Below the pieces are notes generated by a model. That model was not told the origin of the DNA, ran no database searches, and worked only from the letters and a program-made list of their open reading frames with translations. Of a stretch of DNA of 64,000 nucleotides, positions 35,350-44,797 are shown piece after piece; position 1 is the first letter of the stretch, and every line of letters begins with the position of its first letter. Origin of the DNA: Candidatus Competibacteraceae bacterium (lineage in GTDB: Bacteria; Bacteroidota; Bacteroidia; CAIKAF01); NCBI GenBank assembly GCA_014879445.1, contig JACSSC010000018.1, forward strand, positions 1 through 64,000. Direction: 5' to 3'. Made by a program: the position numbers and the translations under genes.

Positions 35350-37446
35350 TTATTTTTTCAAGATGGTAAACTCAACTCTCCTGTTAAGCTGCTTGCCCTC
35401 TTCGGTTGAGTTGGATGCTACAGCTTTTGTTTCGCCATATCCCTTACAGGTAAGACGAGATTTGTCAATCCCCTTTCCTGTAATATAAGCACATACAGAA
35501 TTAGCGCGGTTTTGAGAAAGCGTTTGATTGGTGGCATCATTACCCACAGCATCTGTATGACCCGAAACTTCAATAGAAATATTTGGATTTTTGTTAAGCA
35601 GCGTAACGACGCGATTCAATTCAGAATAAGATTCTTCGCGTAGGTCAAATTTTCCGCTATCAAAAAACACATTATTCAAGCGGATGGTTTGCCCTACTTC
35701 TATCGGCGTGAGCAATAAATCCCGATTAATTTCGGTGTATTCTGTTAGTGTAAGCGTGTTAAAGTTTTCAGATGTAGCAATAAATAAATCTTTTTCTGCC
35801 AAAAAACTATACATATTACCAGATGGGAGGATGATTTTATACGACCCATCAATAGGCGAAGAGCGTGCAGAGCCAAGCACCTCATCAGTTTTTAGATTGC
35901 GGTAGGTGATGATGGCTTCAAGCGGTTCTTTGGTTTTGCTGTTTAGCACTTTTCCAGCTATCAACACAACGGGCTTGGGCTTTAGTGCTTGCGGTAATTG
36001 AATTCTAAAAATATCACTACCGCCATATTCGCCACTTGCTGCCATATAAGCATATTCGCCGGATGCAGGAATAACGTAATAGGCATTCCACTCCGGGCCG
36101 TTGATGCCGGGGCCTAAATTCTCGGGCTCGCTCCAGTTTTGCCACGTATCATCTAATCTTCTTGAAACAAAAATATCAGCAGATCCATAGCCGGCATGGC
36201 CATATGACGAGAAATACAACGAAACGCCATCGGCGGCAAGGAAAGGACTTAATTCAGACAACCAAGTGTTAATTACAGGGCCTAAATTGATAGGAGGACC
36301 AAAGCTGCCATCTTCTTTTCGCTTACAAACATATACATCTTTGTCGCCATAATTTTTATCGGGATGCTGAATGGTCAATAACATATACATACCATCAGAT
36401 GATAACCAATATTCAGAAGTAGAAGCATTGTTTTTGTAGTTCTCTATATCAATCGGAACCGGCATACTCCATCCTGACTGAGTGCGGTAAGTTATGGAGG
36501 CACCATTACCACCAAAACTCCCATCGCTTTTATATCGTCCTCTCAACAACATGCTGTTGTTGTCGGGTGTGATTGAAATAACCGTGTTGGGGGATGAATT
36601 GTTAATTGGCTTGCCAATGTTTTTGCGCATACTCCAAGTGTTGTCTGATTGCCTTTCGCTAATCCACACATCGTCTTTATCATCCTTTCCTCCTATATTA
36701 TCCGGATTGTTCTTGCTAGAATAAAACAGATATTTGCCATCTTGAGAAATAATGGGAGAAATTTCAGAATACGACGTATTTATATTGGGGCCTAGATTTT
36801 CTTTATTCAATGTTGAAGGAATGCCGGATACCGTTTTTAATGGAGGAAAGCCATCCTGGCGGAATACCACTTCATCTACAAACATTTTGTTTGGCCCTTC
36901 AGAAAAAATTCCAAAGTAATTGCTGTGATAAGGAATTCCGGTAAGCGTAGCAACTTTTTCATCGTTTACAAAGAAATGGAATGTGCCACTCTTGGTTTCA
37001 ATACGCAACCGGTTGGCGCCACCCTTAACAACCGACTTTGTTTTTCCCTTTTTTGAAACAATTTGGGTGTTAGCCGATAGGGAGTGTATTTCAAAACTAC
37101 CATCATTTGATATGATGAATTTGCTATGATTATCAACATCTTCAACCAAAAACACCATTCCATAGTGCTTGCTATCAATGCCAGTTGTTTTGGAAATGGT
37201 TACTTCATATGAGAAGTCAAGCTCCTTGGAAAAAGCATAGCCGCTTGACTGATAGCGCCAGGTTGTACCTGAGTAATCAAACACATAATTGCCATCCACT
37301 ATTTGCGTGTTGAACTTATCAATAGAAGTTATGCCGTATAAAGAATTTTTGCTGTCGGAAAAATCGTTACGATATTCCACAAATTTTTGAGAAAAAACAG
37401 GATAAAACAGAGCAGTGCCTAGTATAATAAGAATAGGTTTTTTCAT
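35350..37446 (-). CDS. OmpA-domain outer-membrane protein with PD40 repeats and LamG-like N-terminus
   Basis: 698 residues. After the signal peptide (MKKPILIILGTALFYPVFS, then Q) comes a LamG-like beta domain (about 20-195), then PD40 beta-propeller repeats (for example 'SPIISQDGKYLFYSSKNNPDNIGGKDDKDDVWISER', about 225-480). A carboxypeptidase-regulatory-like fold follows (about 500-575, 'LIAGKVLNSKTKEPLEA'), and a C-terminal OmpA peptidoglycan-binding domain (about 585-698, 'SGHTDAVGNDATNQTLSQNRANSV'). PD40 plus OmpA resembles PorE of the T9SS, but PorE has TPRs where this has the LamG-like domain. It likely tethers a periplasmic complex to peptidoglycan. Confidence 0.85.
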   Translation of the reverse strand: MKKPILIILGTALFYPVFSQKFVEYRNDFSDSKNSLYGITSIDKFNTQIVDGNYVFDYSGTTWRYQSSGYAFSKELDFSYEVTISKTTGIDSKHYGMVFLVEDVDNHSKFIISNDGSFEIHSLSANTQIVSKKGKTKSVVKGGANRLRIETKSGTFHFFVNDEKVATLTGIPYHSNYFGIFSEGPNKMFVDEVVFRQDGFPPLKTVSGIPSTLNKENLGPNINTSYSEISPIISQDGKYLFYSSKNNPDNIGGKDDKDDVWISERQSDNTWSMRKNIGKPINNSSPNTVISITPDNNSMLLRGRYKSDGSFGGNGASITYRTQSGWSMPVPIDIENYKNNASTSEYWLSSDGMYMLLTIQHPDKNYGDKDVYVCKRKEDGSFGPPINLGPVINTWLSELSPFLAADGVSLYFSSYGHAGYGSADIFVSRRLDDTWQNWSEPENLGPGINGPEWNAYYVIPASGEYAYMAASGEYGGSDIFRIQLPQALKPKPVVLIAGKVLNSKTKEPLEAIITYRNLKTDEVLGSARSSPIDGSYKIILPSGNMYSFLAEKDLFIATSENFNTLTLTEYTEINRDLLLTPIEVGQTIRLNNVFFDSGKFDLREESYSELNRVVTLLNKNPNISIEVSGHTDAVGNDATNQTLSQNRANSVCAYITGKGIDKSRLTCKGYGETKAVASNSTEEGKQLNRRVEFTILKK

Positions 37447-37590
37447 TTTGATGATGTAATTAGGTTATTAATATGATAATAGGAATAAGTGTATTTCTGA
37501 ATAATAAAAAAACAGACATTAAATCGCAAATGGCAAGGACTTATTGTGTGTAAATATAGAAAATCTGAAATAATAACGGCGAAAATTAGC

Positions 37591-37598
37591 TATTTTTG
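37591..37598 (+). promoter_or_regulatory. Possible -7 element TATTTTTG upstream of ileS
   Basis: TATTTTTG is an exact TAnnTTTG match, 17 bases before the ileS ATG and followed by CACGC. No clear TTG lies about 20 bases upstream, so support is partial. Confidence 0.3.
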
Positions 37599-37614
37599 CA
37601 CGCATTGATCAAGT

Positions 37615-40600
37615 ATGAGTAAAAGATATCCAGAACACAAGCAGCTAAACCTATCCCAAACAGGGCGGGAAATATTGGACTATTGGAAGCATAATCAGGT
37701 TTTTTTACAAAGTATTGAAACCCGCGACGCCCAAAAGCCATTCACATTTTACGAAGGACCTCCATCCGCAAATGGCTTGCCCGGCATACACCATGTAATG
37801 GCGAGATCTATTAAAGATATTTTTTGCCGGTTTAAAACATTACAGGGCTATCGCGTTCAACGAAAAGCGGGATGGGACACCCATGGATTGCCCGTTGAGC
37901 TTCAGGTTGAAAAAGAACTGGGCATCACCAAAGAAGATATTGGGCACACTATCAGTATTGAGGATTACAACAAGGCCTGCCGCAAGACAGTGATGAAATT
38001 CACTGATGTTTGGAACGATTTGACCGAAAAAATGGGATACTGGGTAAACATGGACGATCCATATATTACCTATGACAATAAATATATTGAATCGGTTTGG
38101 TGGCTGTTGTCTCAATTTTACCAAAAAGAACTTTTATATAAGGGGTACAGCATACAACCCTATTCGCCGGCCGCCGGAACGGGCCTGAGTACCCACGAGC
38201 TGAACCAACCCGGATGTTATCGTAATGTAAAAGACAGAACTGCTGTGGCCATGTTTGAGGTAAAAAGTGATGAGAATATTATAACCAAGCTAAATAAAAA
38301 GCACGGGAAATTATTTTTTCTTGCATGGACAACAACACCATGGACACTCCCATCTAATACCGCCTTGGCTGTTGGAAAAAACATTGACTATACATTTGTA
38401 GCAACCTATAATCCCTTTACCGAAGAGCCCATAACGGTTATAGTTGCCCAGGCACTTTTACATAAATATTTTATTGAAGCCAACGCAGAGATTCCTTTAG
38501 AAAGTTTTGTTGCGGGGCAAAGTGATAAGAAGAAAATACCATACAAAGTTCTTTATACATGCAAAGGAAACGAGTTGGAGACAATTTCATATCACAGATT
38601 ACTTCATTTTTCTGATGCCCATTCATATTATGCAGAACTTGAGAATGCATATAGAGTTATTCTTGGCGACTTTGTTACTACCGAAGACGGAACCGGCATT
38701 GTACACATTGCGCCCAGTTTTGGCGCCGACGACTTTAGAGTAGCTCGTCAAAACGGAATAGGTGGGCTAACACTTGTTGACAAGCGCGGAAGATTTTTGT
38801 CAGAGGTAAACGATGGCGTGTTTCTTTATGGTGATGAATATGTTAAAGAGGCATTCCTGAGCCAGGAGGAAAAAGAAACAGAATGGAAAAAACAGAAGCA
38901 AATCCTGGAATACGCCGGCAAAATTAAAGACCTCAAACAGTATCTTAGCGTAGATGAGCGCATTGTTTTAAAACTGCAAGAAGAAGGCAAATTGTTCAGA
39001 AAAGAAACCTACGAACACGCCTATCCGCACTGCTGGCGAACCGACAAGCCGGTGCTGTATTATCCGTTGGATTCGTGGTTTATTAAAACTACGGCTATTA
39101 AGCCCAAGCTGGTTGAACTCAACAAACAAATAAACTGGAAACCGGAATCAACAGGCACCGGACGTTTTGCTAATTGGCTCGAAAACTTAGTGGATTGGAA
39201 CTTGTCAAGATCGCGCTATTGGGGCATCCCATTACCCATTTGGAGAACAGAAGACGCCTCAGAGGAGTATTGTATTGGTTCAATCCAAGAGCTTTACGCT
39301 AAAATTGAGCAAGCCATTACTGCAGGATTAATGAATCAGAATCCTATTCCTTCAATATCTGATTATGATACGTTTGATTTACATAGGCCCTACGTTGATC
39401 AAATTATACTTGTTTCGCCAACCGGCAAACCCATGTATCGCGAAAAAGACCTTATAGATGTATGGTTTGATAGTGGCGCCATGCCATACGCACAACAACA
39501 TTATCCATTTGAAAACAAAGACAGCATTGACAATCGCACTGCTTTTCCAGCCGATTTTATTGCCGAAGGCGTAGATCAAACACGGGGGTGGTTTTTTACA
39601 CTGCATGTTATTGCAGCAGCACTTTTCGATTCGGTGGCCTATAAGAATGTAGTATCAAACGGTCTAGTTTTAGATAAAAACGGTCAAAAAATGTCTAAAC
39701 GACTCGGCAATGCAGTAGATCCATTTCAAACCATCAACAAGTTTGGCCCTGATGCTTTACGTTGGTATATGATTAGCAATGCGCAACCTTGGGATAACTT
39801 AAAATTTGACACAGACGGGATAATAGAAGTGCAACGCAAATTTTTTGGAACGCTTTTTAACACATACAACTTTTTTGCCATCTATGCCAATGTGGACGGG
39901 TTTGTGTATAAAAGTCAACTTACTACTCAGGTTAAGCAAAGGCCCGAGTTTGATAGATGGATATTATCTAAACTGCATCAACTTATTCAAGCGGTTACGT
40001 TAGATTATGAGCAATATGAGCCCACCAGAGCAGCAAGAGCCATACAGGATTTTGTGTGTGACGATTTAAGCAATTGGTATGTTCGACTTTCCCGTCGAAG
40101 GTTCTGGAAGGGAGCGTTAAACAACGATAAGCAAGCCGCCTACGAAACGCTTTTTGAATGCTTACAAGCCATTGCTATTATAATGAGCCCCATCGCGCCA
40201 TTTTTTGCCGACCGACTGTATCTTGACCTTACCGCCGGCGAGTCGGGATCTGTGCACCTGCAATTATTCCCTCATCATAATGAGGCCATTAATGACATGC
40301 CGCTTATGGAGAGTATGTGGCTGGCCCAACATTTTTCTTCGCTTATTCTTTCATTACGAAAAAAACATAATTTAAGAGTAAGACAGCCCTTGCAAAAAGC
40401 ACTCATTCCAGTTGATTCGGATCAGATAAAACAACATATTGAAAGAGTAGCCCCTCTGATAAAGAGCGAGACCAATATTCGCGAAATTGCATTTATTAGC
40501 ATGGATGCAGATTTCATTAAAAAGAAAGCCAAGGCCGACTTTAAAAAGTTGGGCCCAAAGTTTGGTAAACACATGAAGCCGATTTCTGAGGCAATTCAAA

Positions 40601-41055
40601 ACCTTGATGCCCGTCAAATAAATTTGCTTGAACAGCAGGGGACAATTATCATCGAAACGAATGGCCAACCCTTTGTTATTGAGCGTGATGATGTAGAAAT
40701 TATTTCAGAAGACATTCCCGGGTGGGTGGTAGCAACAGAGCGGGGTCACACCATTGCCCTTGACATTACCCTTACACCCGAACTCATACAAGAAGGCACA
40801 GCACGCGACCTAATCAATCGCATACAAAATATCAGAAAAGACAGAGGATACGAGCTTACAGATAAGATTTTTCTGCGCATTCATCCCTCATACGGCCTTT
40901 CAGAAGCAATTCAAAACAATTTACATTATATTTGCACCGAAATACTGGCCGATTCGCTCGAAGTGACCGAAATAGTCAATCCCGACTCAGCCACAGAAAT
41001 TGAGCTCGAAAACAACCTGAAAACCTGGATTGAAATGGATAAAATTACCGGCTAG
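37615..41055 (+). CDS. ileS: Isoleucyl-tRNA synthetase (long, eukaryote-like type)
   Basis: Charges tRNA-Ile. At 1,146 residues it is much longer than E. coli IleS (938) and falls in the long, eukaryote-like group (type 2) associated with natural mupirocin resistance in other bacteria. The HIGH-type motif reads 'GPPSANGLPGIHHVMAR' (about residues 48-64), with P-G-I-H-H instead of H-x-G-H. KMSKS is K692-M-S-K-R696. The editing domain (CP1) includes 'LAWTTTPWTLPSNTALAVG' and 'GTGIVHIAPSFGADDFRVAR'. The C-terminal extension beyond about 850 is the long type. First gene of ileS-dksA-like-lspA-cdsA. Confidence 0.96.
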   Translation: MSKRYPEHKQLNLSQTGREILDYWKHNQVFLQSIETRDAQKPFTFYEGPPSANGLPGIHHVMARSIKDIFCRFKTLQGYRVQRKAGWDTHGLPVELQVEKELGITKEDIGHTISIEDYNKACRKTVMKFTDVWNDLTEKMGYWVNMDDPYITYDNKYIESVWWLLSQFYQKELLYKGYSIQPYSPAAGTGLSTHELNQPGCYRNVKDRTAVAMFEVKSDENIITKLNKKHGKLFFLAWTTTPWTLPSNTALAVGKNIDYTFVATYNPFTEEPITVIVAQALLHKYFIEANAEIPLESFVAGQSDKKKIPYKVLYTCKGNELETISYHRLLHFSDAHSYYAELENAYRVILGDFVTTEDGTGIVHIAPSFGADDFRVARQNGIGGLTLVDKRGRFLSEVNDGVFLYGDEYVKEAFLSQEEKETEWKKQKQILEYAGKIKDLKQYLSVDERIVLKLQEEGKLFRKETYEHAYPHCWRTDKPVLYYPLDSWFIKTTAIKPKLVELNKQINWKPESTGTGRFANWLENLVDWNLSRSRYWGIPLPIWRTEDASEEYCIGSIQELYAKIEQAITAGLMNQNPIPSISDYDTFDLHRPYVDQIILVSPTGKPMYREKDLIDVWFDSGAMPYAQQHYPFENKDSIDNRTAFPADFIAEGVDQTRGWFFTLHVIAAALFDSVAYKNVVSNGLVLDKNGQKMSKRLGNAVDPFQTINKFGPDALRWYMISNAQPWDNLKFDTDGIIEVQRKFFGTLFNTYNFFAIYANVDGFVYKSQLTTQVKQRPEFDRWILSKLHQLIQAVTLDYEQYEPTRAARAIQDFVCDDLSNWYVRLSRRRFWKGALNNDKQAAYETLFECLQAIAIIMSPIAPFFADRLYLDLTAGESGSVHLQLFPHHNEAINDMPLMESMWLAQHFSSLILSLRKKHNLRVRQPLQKALIPVDSDQIKQHIERVAPLIKSETNIREIAFISMDADFIKKKAKADFKKLGPKFGKHMKPISEAIQNLDARQINLLEQQGTIIIETNGQPFVIERDDVEIISEDIPGWVVATERGHTIALDITLTPELIQEGTARDLINRIQNIRKDRGYELTDKIFLRIHPSYGLSEAIQNNLHYICTEILADSLEVTEIVNPDSATEIELENNLKTWIEMDKITG

Positions 41056-41087
41056 GGTAATACATAAACTAACTAAACCGATGGATT

Positions 41088-41504
41088 ATGGCAAAAGGAA
41101 AAACAACCAAAGCAACAACTAAAAAGGAAGCACAACCGGATAGATATAGCGATGAGGACTTGGAAGAGTTCAAAGAGTTGATTCTAAAGAAGCTTAGTAA
41201 GGCCAAAACCGAGTTGGACTTGCTAACAGAAGCATTTCGCCACAAAGACGGCAATACAACGGATGATACTTCTCCAACATTTAAATTTATGGAAGACGGG
41301 GCAGAAGTGGCAACCAAAGAAGAGCTAGGCCAACTGGCATCGCGTCAGCAAAAGTTTATTCAAAATCTTGAACAGGCATTGTTGCGAATTCAAAACAAAA
41401 CCTATGGCGTTTGCCGCGTTACGGGCAAACTTATACTAAAAGAACGCTTACGCGCCGTGCCACACGCCACACTTAGCATGGAGGCCAAAATGTCTCAACG
41501 CTGA
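41088..41504 (+). CDS. DksA/TraR-family protein with a degenerate zinc site
   Basis: 138 residues: a Lys-rich N-terminus, a coiled coil (about 22-50), then a zinc-finger-like end. The usual C-x2-C-G...C-x2-C ligands are reduced to a single Cys109 in 'TYGVCRVTGKLILKERL', so zinc is probably not bound. In DksA the coiled coil enters the RNA polymerase secondary channel to tune rRNA and stress promoters; this form is widespread in Bacteroidota and presumably keeps that role by fold alone. It lies 33 bases behind ileS and upstream of lspA, a common order in the phylum. Confidence 0.87.
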   Translation: MAKGKTTKATTKKEAQPDRYSDEDLEEFKELILKKLSKAKTELDLLTEAFRHKDGNTTDDTSPTFKFMEDGAEVATKEELGQLASRQQKFIQNLEQALLRIQNKTYGVCRVTGKLILKERLRAVPHATLSMEAKMSQR

Positions 41505-41549
41505 CAATCTACCATCGGGCTTGCCGGGTTCATATAGCAAACAGATTCA

Positions 41550-42185
41550 ATGAAAAGAGCGATTTTTGTAATTTTAGGGGTGTTGGCAGCCGACCAGTTG
41601 ATTAAAATTTGGGTAAAAACGCACATGTATCTTGGTCAAAGTATTCAAGTAATGGGCAATTTTTTTCAATTGTATTTTATCGAAAATAATGGAATGGCTT
41701 TTGGTATGGAATTAGGCGGGAATTACGGCAAACTATTACTTTCCGTTTTTCGTATTGTCGCTGTTATAGCTATTGGCTATTATTTATGGAAACTTACACG
41801 AAAAGAAAAATCCGACAAACTATTGATAACGGCCATTGCCCTCATATTTGCCGGCGCCATTGGTAATATCATTGACAGTATTTTTTACGGGCTTATTTTT
41901 TCACAAAGTTATGCCAACGAGGTGGCTGTTCTTTTTCCACAGGGAGGAGGATATGCTCCTATGCTAAAAGGAAGGGTGGTAGACATGTTTTATTTTGAAA
42001 TTATTAATCTGCATCGAGAGGATGCGCCAACCTGGCTGCCTCGTTTTTTGTTTGGCGATGATGGTCGTTGGATCTTTTTTAGGCCGATTTTTAATTTGGC
42101 TGACGCCTCTATTACTGTTGGCGTTGGATTGTTGATTTTGTTTCAGAAGCGATTTTTTAAGCAAGTTTCTCCCAACCAATCATGA
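41550..42185 (+). CDS. lspA: Lipoprotein signal peptidase (signal peptidase II)
   Basis: Membrane aspartyl protease that cleaves prolipoprotein signal peptides. 211 residues, about 45 longer than E. coli LspA, because of a loop around 115-140 ('SQSYANEVAVLFPQGGG') and another at 153-175. The catalytic aspartates are D145 in 'KGRVVDMFYF' and D185 in 'FNLADASITVG'. 'AADQLIKIWVKTH' and 'IENNGMAFG' are conserved earlier blocks. Four transmembrane helices are visible. It processes the lipoproteins found in this window (DUF4270 and LptC-like), among others. Confidence 0.95.
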   Translation: MKRAIFVILGVLAADQLIKIWVKTHMYLGQSIQVMGNFFQLYFIENNGMAFGMELGGNYGKLLLSVFRIVAVIAIGYYLWKLTRKEKSDKLLITAIALIFAGAIGNIIDSIFYGLIFSQSYANEVAVLFPQGGGYAPMLKGRVVDMFYFEIINLHREDAPTWLPRFLFGDDGRWIFFRPIFNLADASITVGVGLLILFQKRFFKQVSPNQS

Positions 42186-42217
42186 ACAGTGCCTTCTGAT
42201 TTTTTTACATTTGAAAC

Positions 42218-43009
42218 ATGAAAAACCTCCTAACACGAGCTCTTACCGGTGCGGCGTTTTTGATTGTTATGGTTGGAGCAATTCGCTTTGGATCATTTCC
42301 TTTGCTCGGATTGTTTATGTTTATCGTGTTTTTGGCTGTATATGAATTTTTTTCACTTACAGGGCTAAAACAAGCTCGTTTACCTGTCGGAGCGATTGCT
42401 GCTGTTTTACTTGCATGCTCGCCATGGGTTGCATGGGTCGATATTTCACTTATGTTTTTATTGGCCTTTGTTTTAATTTGCTTAATGGCCTTTTTCATTA
42501 AGCCCAATGCGGCTATTGAAGTTTCTATGCAATCTGTTTTCGCACTGATTTGGATTGCTGTTCCTTTTGTGCTGTTATTACATATCGGCTTTGAAGCAAC
42601 ATATCATGACAGGCCTTCATATCAATGGCTATTGGCATATTTTGTTTTGTTGTGGGTCAACGATACATTTGCTTATCTTATAGGCAAAGCTATCGGCCGA
42701 CACCCGCTCGCCCCCAAGGTAAGTGCCGGCAAAACGATTGAAGGCACATTAGGAGGCATAATATTTACTATCGGCGCCGCCATAATGATGGCAAGGGTTT
42801 TTCATTTATTTCCTTTATATAAAGCGCTTTTCTTGGCCTTGGTTTTGTCGCCCATAGCTGTAGCATCCGACTTGTTTGAATCTCTATGGAAGCGCAAAGC
42901 CGGCGTAAAAGATTCTGGCAATATTTTGCCAGGGCATGGGGGTATGCTCGATCGGTTCGATTCTGTTTTTTTTACAGCACCCTGCTTTTATGCCATAATG
43001 CAGCTATAG
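42218..43009 (+). CDS. cdsA: Phosphatidate cytidylyltransferase
   Basis: Makes CDP-diacylglycerol from phosphatidate and CTP, the branch point for membrane phospholipids. 263 residues with about seven helices. The family signature S-D-x2-E-S-x2-K-R-x4-K-D appears as 'SDLFESLWKRKAGVKDSGNI', then 'LPGHGGMLDRFDS'. The earlier 'LLWVNDTFAYLIGKAIGRHP' and 'KVSAGKTIEGTLGG' motifs are also canonical. Last gene of the ileS cluster; it converges on the ABC ATPase gene. Confidence 0.95.
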   Translation: MKNLLTRALTGAAFLIVMVGAIRFGSFPLLGLFMFIVFLAVYEFFSLTGLKQARLPVGAIAAVLLACSPWVAWVDISLMFLLAFVLICLMAFFIKPNAAIEVSMQSVFALIWIAVPFVLLLHIGFEATYHDRPSYQWLLAYFVLLWVNDTFAYLIGKAIGRHPLAPKVSAGKTIEGTLGGIIFTIGAAIMMARVFHLFPLYKALFLALVLSPIAVASDLFESLWKRKAGVKDSGNILPGHGGMLDRFDSVFFTAPCFYAIMQL

Positions 43010-43036
43010 CACGATTCAGCACGATTTCACATTTAT

Positions 43037-44743
43037 TTACTTATAAGAATTGGCCTTACCCGGTATGGCATCAATAAGTTTGGAAGTATAAGGGCTTGTT
43101 GGAAAGGCAAAAATCTGGTCAGGATCACCCGATTCTTCTATCCTGCCCCGATTCATTACCAACATGCGGTCACTCATATATTTCACGACCGACAAGTCGT
43201 GCGAAATAAATATATATGTCAGACCATTTTCTTTTTTCAAGTCATTTAGCAAATTCAATATCTGCGCCTGAACGCTAACATCAAGCGCTGATACCGACTC
43301 ATCACAGATTAAAAAACGCGGATTCACGGCTAGCGCTCGTGCTATAACAATTCGTTGTCGCTGTCCACCCGAAAATTCATGAGGCAAACGACCGGCGCTA
43401 GATATTGGCAGCCCCACCTGCGTCAACAAATCTTCCATTCTTTTTTTGCAGGCGCTTCTGTTGCGGTACAATCCGTGAACTCTCATGGGCTCTGAAATAG
43501 CATCACCTATGCTCATGCGAGGATTCAGCGATGAATATGGATCCTGAAATACAATTTGCATGCTTTTGCGAATGGTGCGCAATGTAGATGGATTCATAGC
43601 GGTTATTTCTTGTCCGTCAAACCAAATGCGCCCTTGGCTGGGTTCTATTAGTCGCAATAGGCAACGCCCTAATGTGGTTTTTCCGCATCCCGACTCTCCA
43701 ACAAGACCAAGCGTTTCGCCGGCATAAACTTCAAAGCTAACCTGATCAACAGCTGTAATTTTGTGCTTTCGCCAGCCACCCGATTGTTCATATATTTTGC
43801 TTAATCCTTCAACGCGCATTAGCGGATCACCTGCATATAGTTGTTTGTGATGTTCTTCACGCTGATGTTTGCTGATGGTGTTTTCTTCTTGTTCTAAAAT
43901 ATTACAGTTTCCTGACAAAAAATCGGACACAACAGGCAGTCGGCGTAATCGGTTATTAACCGGTGGGCGACAAGCAATCAGACCTTTTGTATAGGGGTGA
44001 GATGGATGACTGAAAAGATCATTCGTTTTTCCCGACTCTACAACCTCTCCCTGATGCATCACCAATACACGGTGTGCGATATCTGTTGTTACCCCCAAAT
44101 CGTGTGTAATAAAAATCATTGACATGCCATATTCTTCCTGAAGCCCCAATAGCAATTCAAGAATTTCTTTTTGTACGGTTACGTCAAGAGCTGTTGTGGG
44201 CTCATCGGCTATCAGCAAACGAGGATTGCAACTAATAGCCATAGCTATCATTACACGCTGTTTTTGTCCGCCAGAAAGTTGATGCGGCCAAGCATCAATA
44301 ATTTGCCTGGCTCGCGGCAATCGTACTTTTTCGAATAGCGCAAGGGTTCTTTCTCTTGCCTCTTTCCGGCTAATTTTGTTGTGGACACGTATGGCCTCCA
44401 TCACTTGCTGTCCACACCTAAGCACAGGATTTAATGAAGTCATTGGTTCCTGAAAAATCATGGCCATATCGGCACCCCGCAATGCCCTCATTTGGTTTTC
44501 AGAGAGACGATTAATGATGAGCTGTTCGTTCTTTTTGTTGCGATATGATATGATGCCTGAGCGGATGCTACCACTGTTGTCTAAAAGGCGCATGAGAGAT
44601 AATGATGTTACCGACTTACCCGAACCAGATTCTCCGACGATGCCCAATGTTTCGCCCGGCATAATGTCGAATGAAACCGACTTTACCACATCTGTTTCGC
44701 CAAATGAAACAACCAGCTCTTTAACGTCAATGATAGGCAGCAA
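43037..44743 (-). CDS. Fused dual-ATPase of an oligopeptide/dipeptide ABC transporter
   Basis: 568 residues containing two complete ATPase domains, equivalent to OppD and OppF joined in one chain as in GsiA or YejF. Domain 1 has Walker A 'GIVGESGSGKSVTSLS', signature 'LSGGQKQRVMIAMAIS' and Walker B 'LLIADEPTTALD'. Domain 2 has Walker A 'GLVGESGCGKTTLGR', signature 'FSGGQRQRIVIARALA' and Walker B 'FLICDESVSALD'. After the first domain the typical oligopeptide-transporter tail appears ('HPYTKGLIACRPP'). No permease or binding-protein genes are next to it, so the rest of the transporter is elsewhere. Confidence 0.92.
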   Translation of the reverse strand: MLPIIDVKELVVSFGETDVVKSVSFDIMPGETLGIVGESGSGKSVTSLSLMRLLDNSGSIRSGIISYRNKKNEQLIINRLSENQMRALRGADMAMIFQEPMTSLNPVLRCGQQVMEAIRVHNKISRKEARERTLALFEKVRLPRARQIIDAWPHQLSGGQKQRVMIAMAISCNPRLLIADEPTTALDVTVQKEILELLLGLQEEYGMSMIFITHDLGVTTDIAHRVLVMHQGEVVESGKTNDLFSHPSHPYTKGLIACRPPVNNRLRRLPVVSDFLSGNCNILEQEENTISKHQREEHHKQLYAGDPLMRVEGLSKIYEQSGGWRKHKITAVDQVSFEVYAGETLGLVGESGCGKTTLGRCLLRLIEPSQGRIWFDGQEITAMNPSTLRTIRKSMQIVFQDPYSSLNPRMSIGDAISEPMRVHGLYRNRSACKKRMEDLLTQVGLPISSAGRLPHEFSGGQRQRIVIARALAVNPRFLICDESVSALDVSVQAQILNLLNDLKKENGLTYIFISHDLSVVKYMSDRMLVMNRGRIEESGDPDQIFAFPTSPYTSKLIDAIPGKANSYK

Positions 44744-44797
44744 AAGCTATATTTTTTATATTTCTAAGTTTGTCAAATTCAACGTGTAATTTATACA

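Noticed and set aside
43010-43036. Repeated CACGATT words between cdsA and the ABC ATPase gene
   Set aside because: Only two short copies in a 27-base gap; no symmetry or known site.
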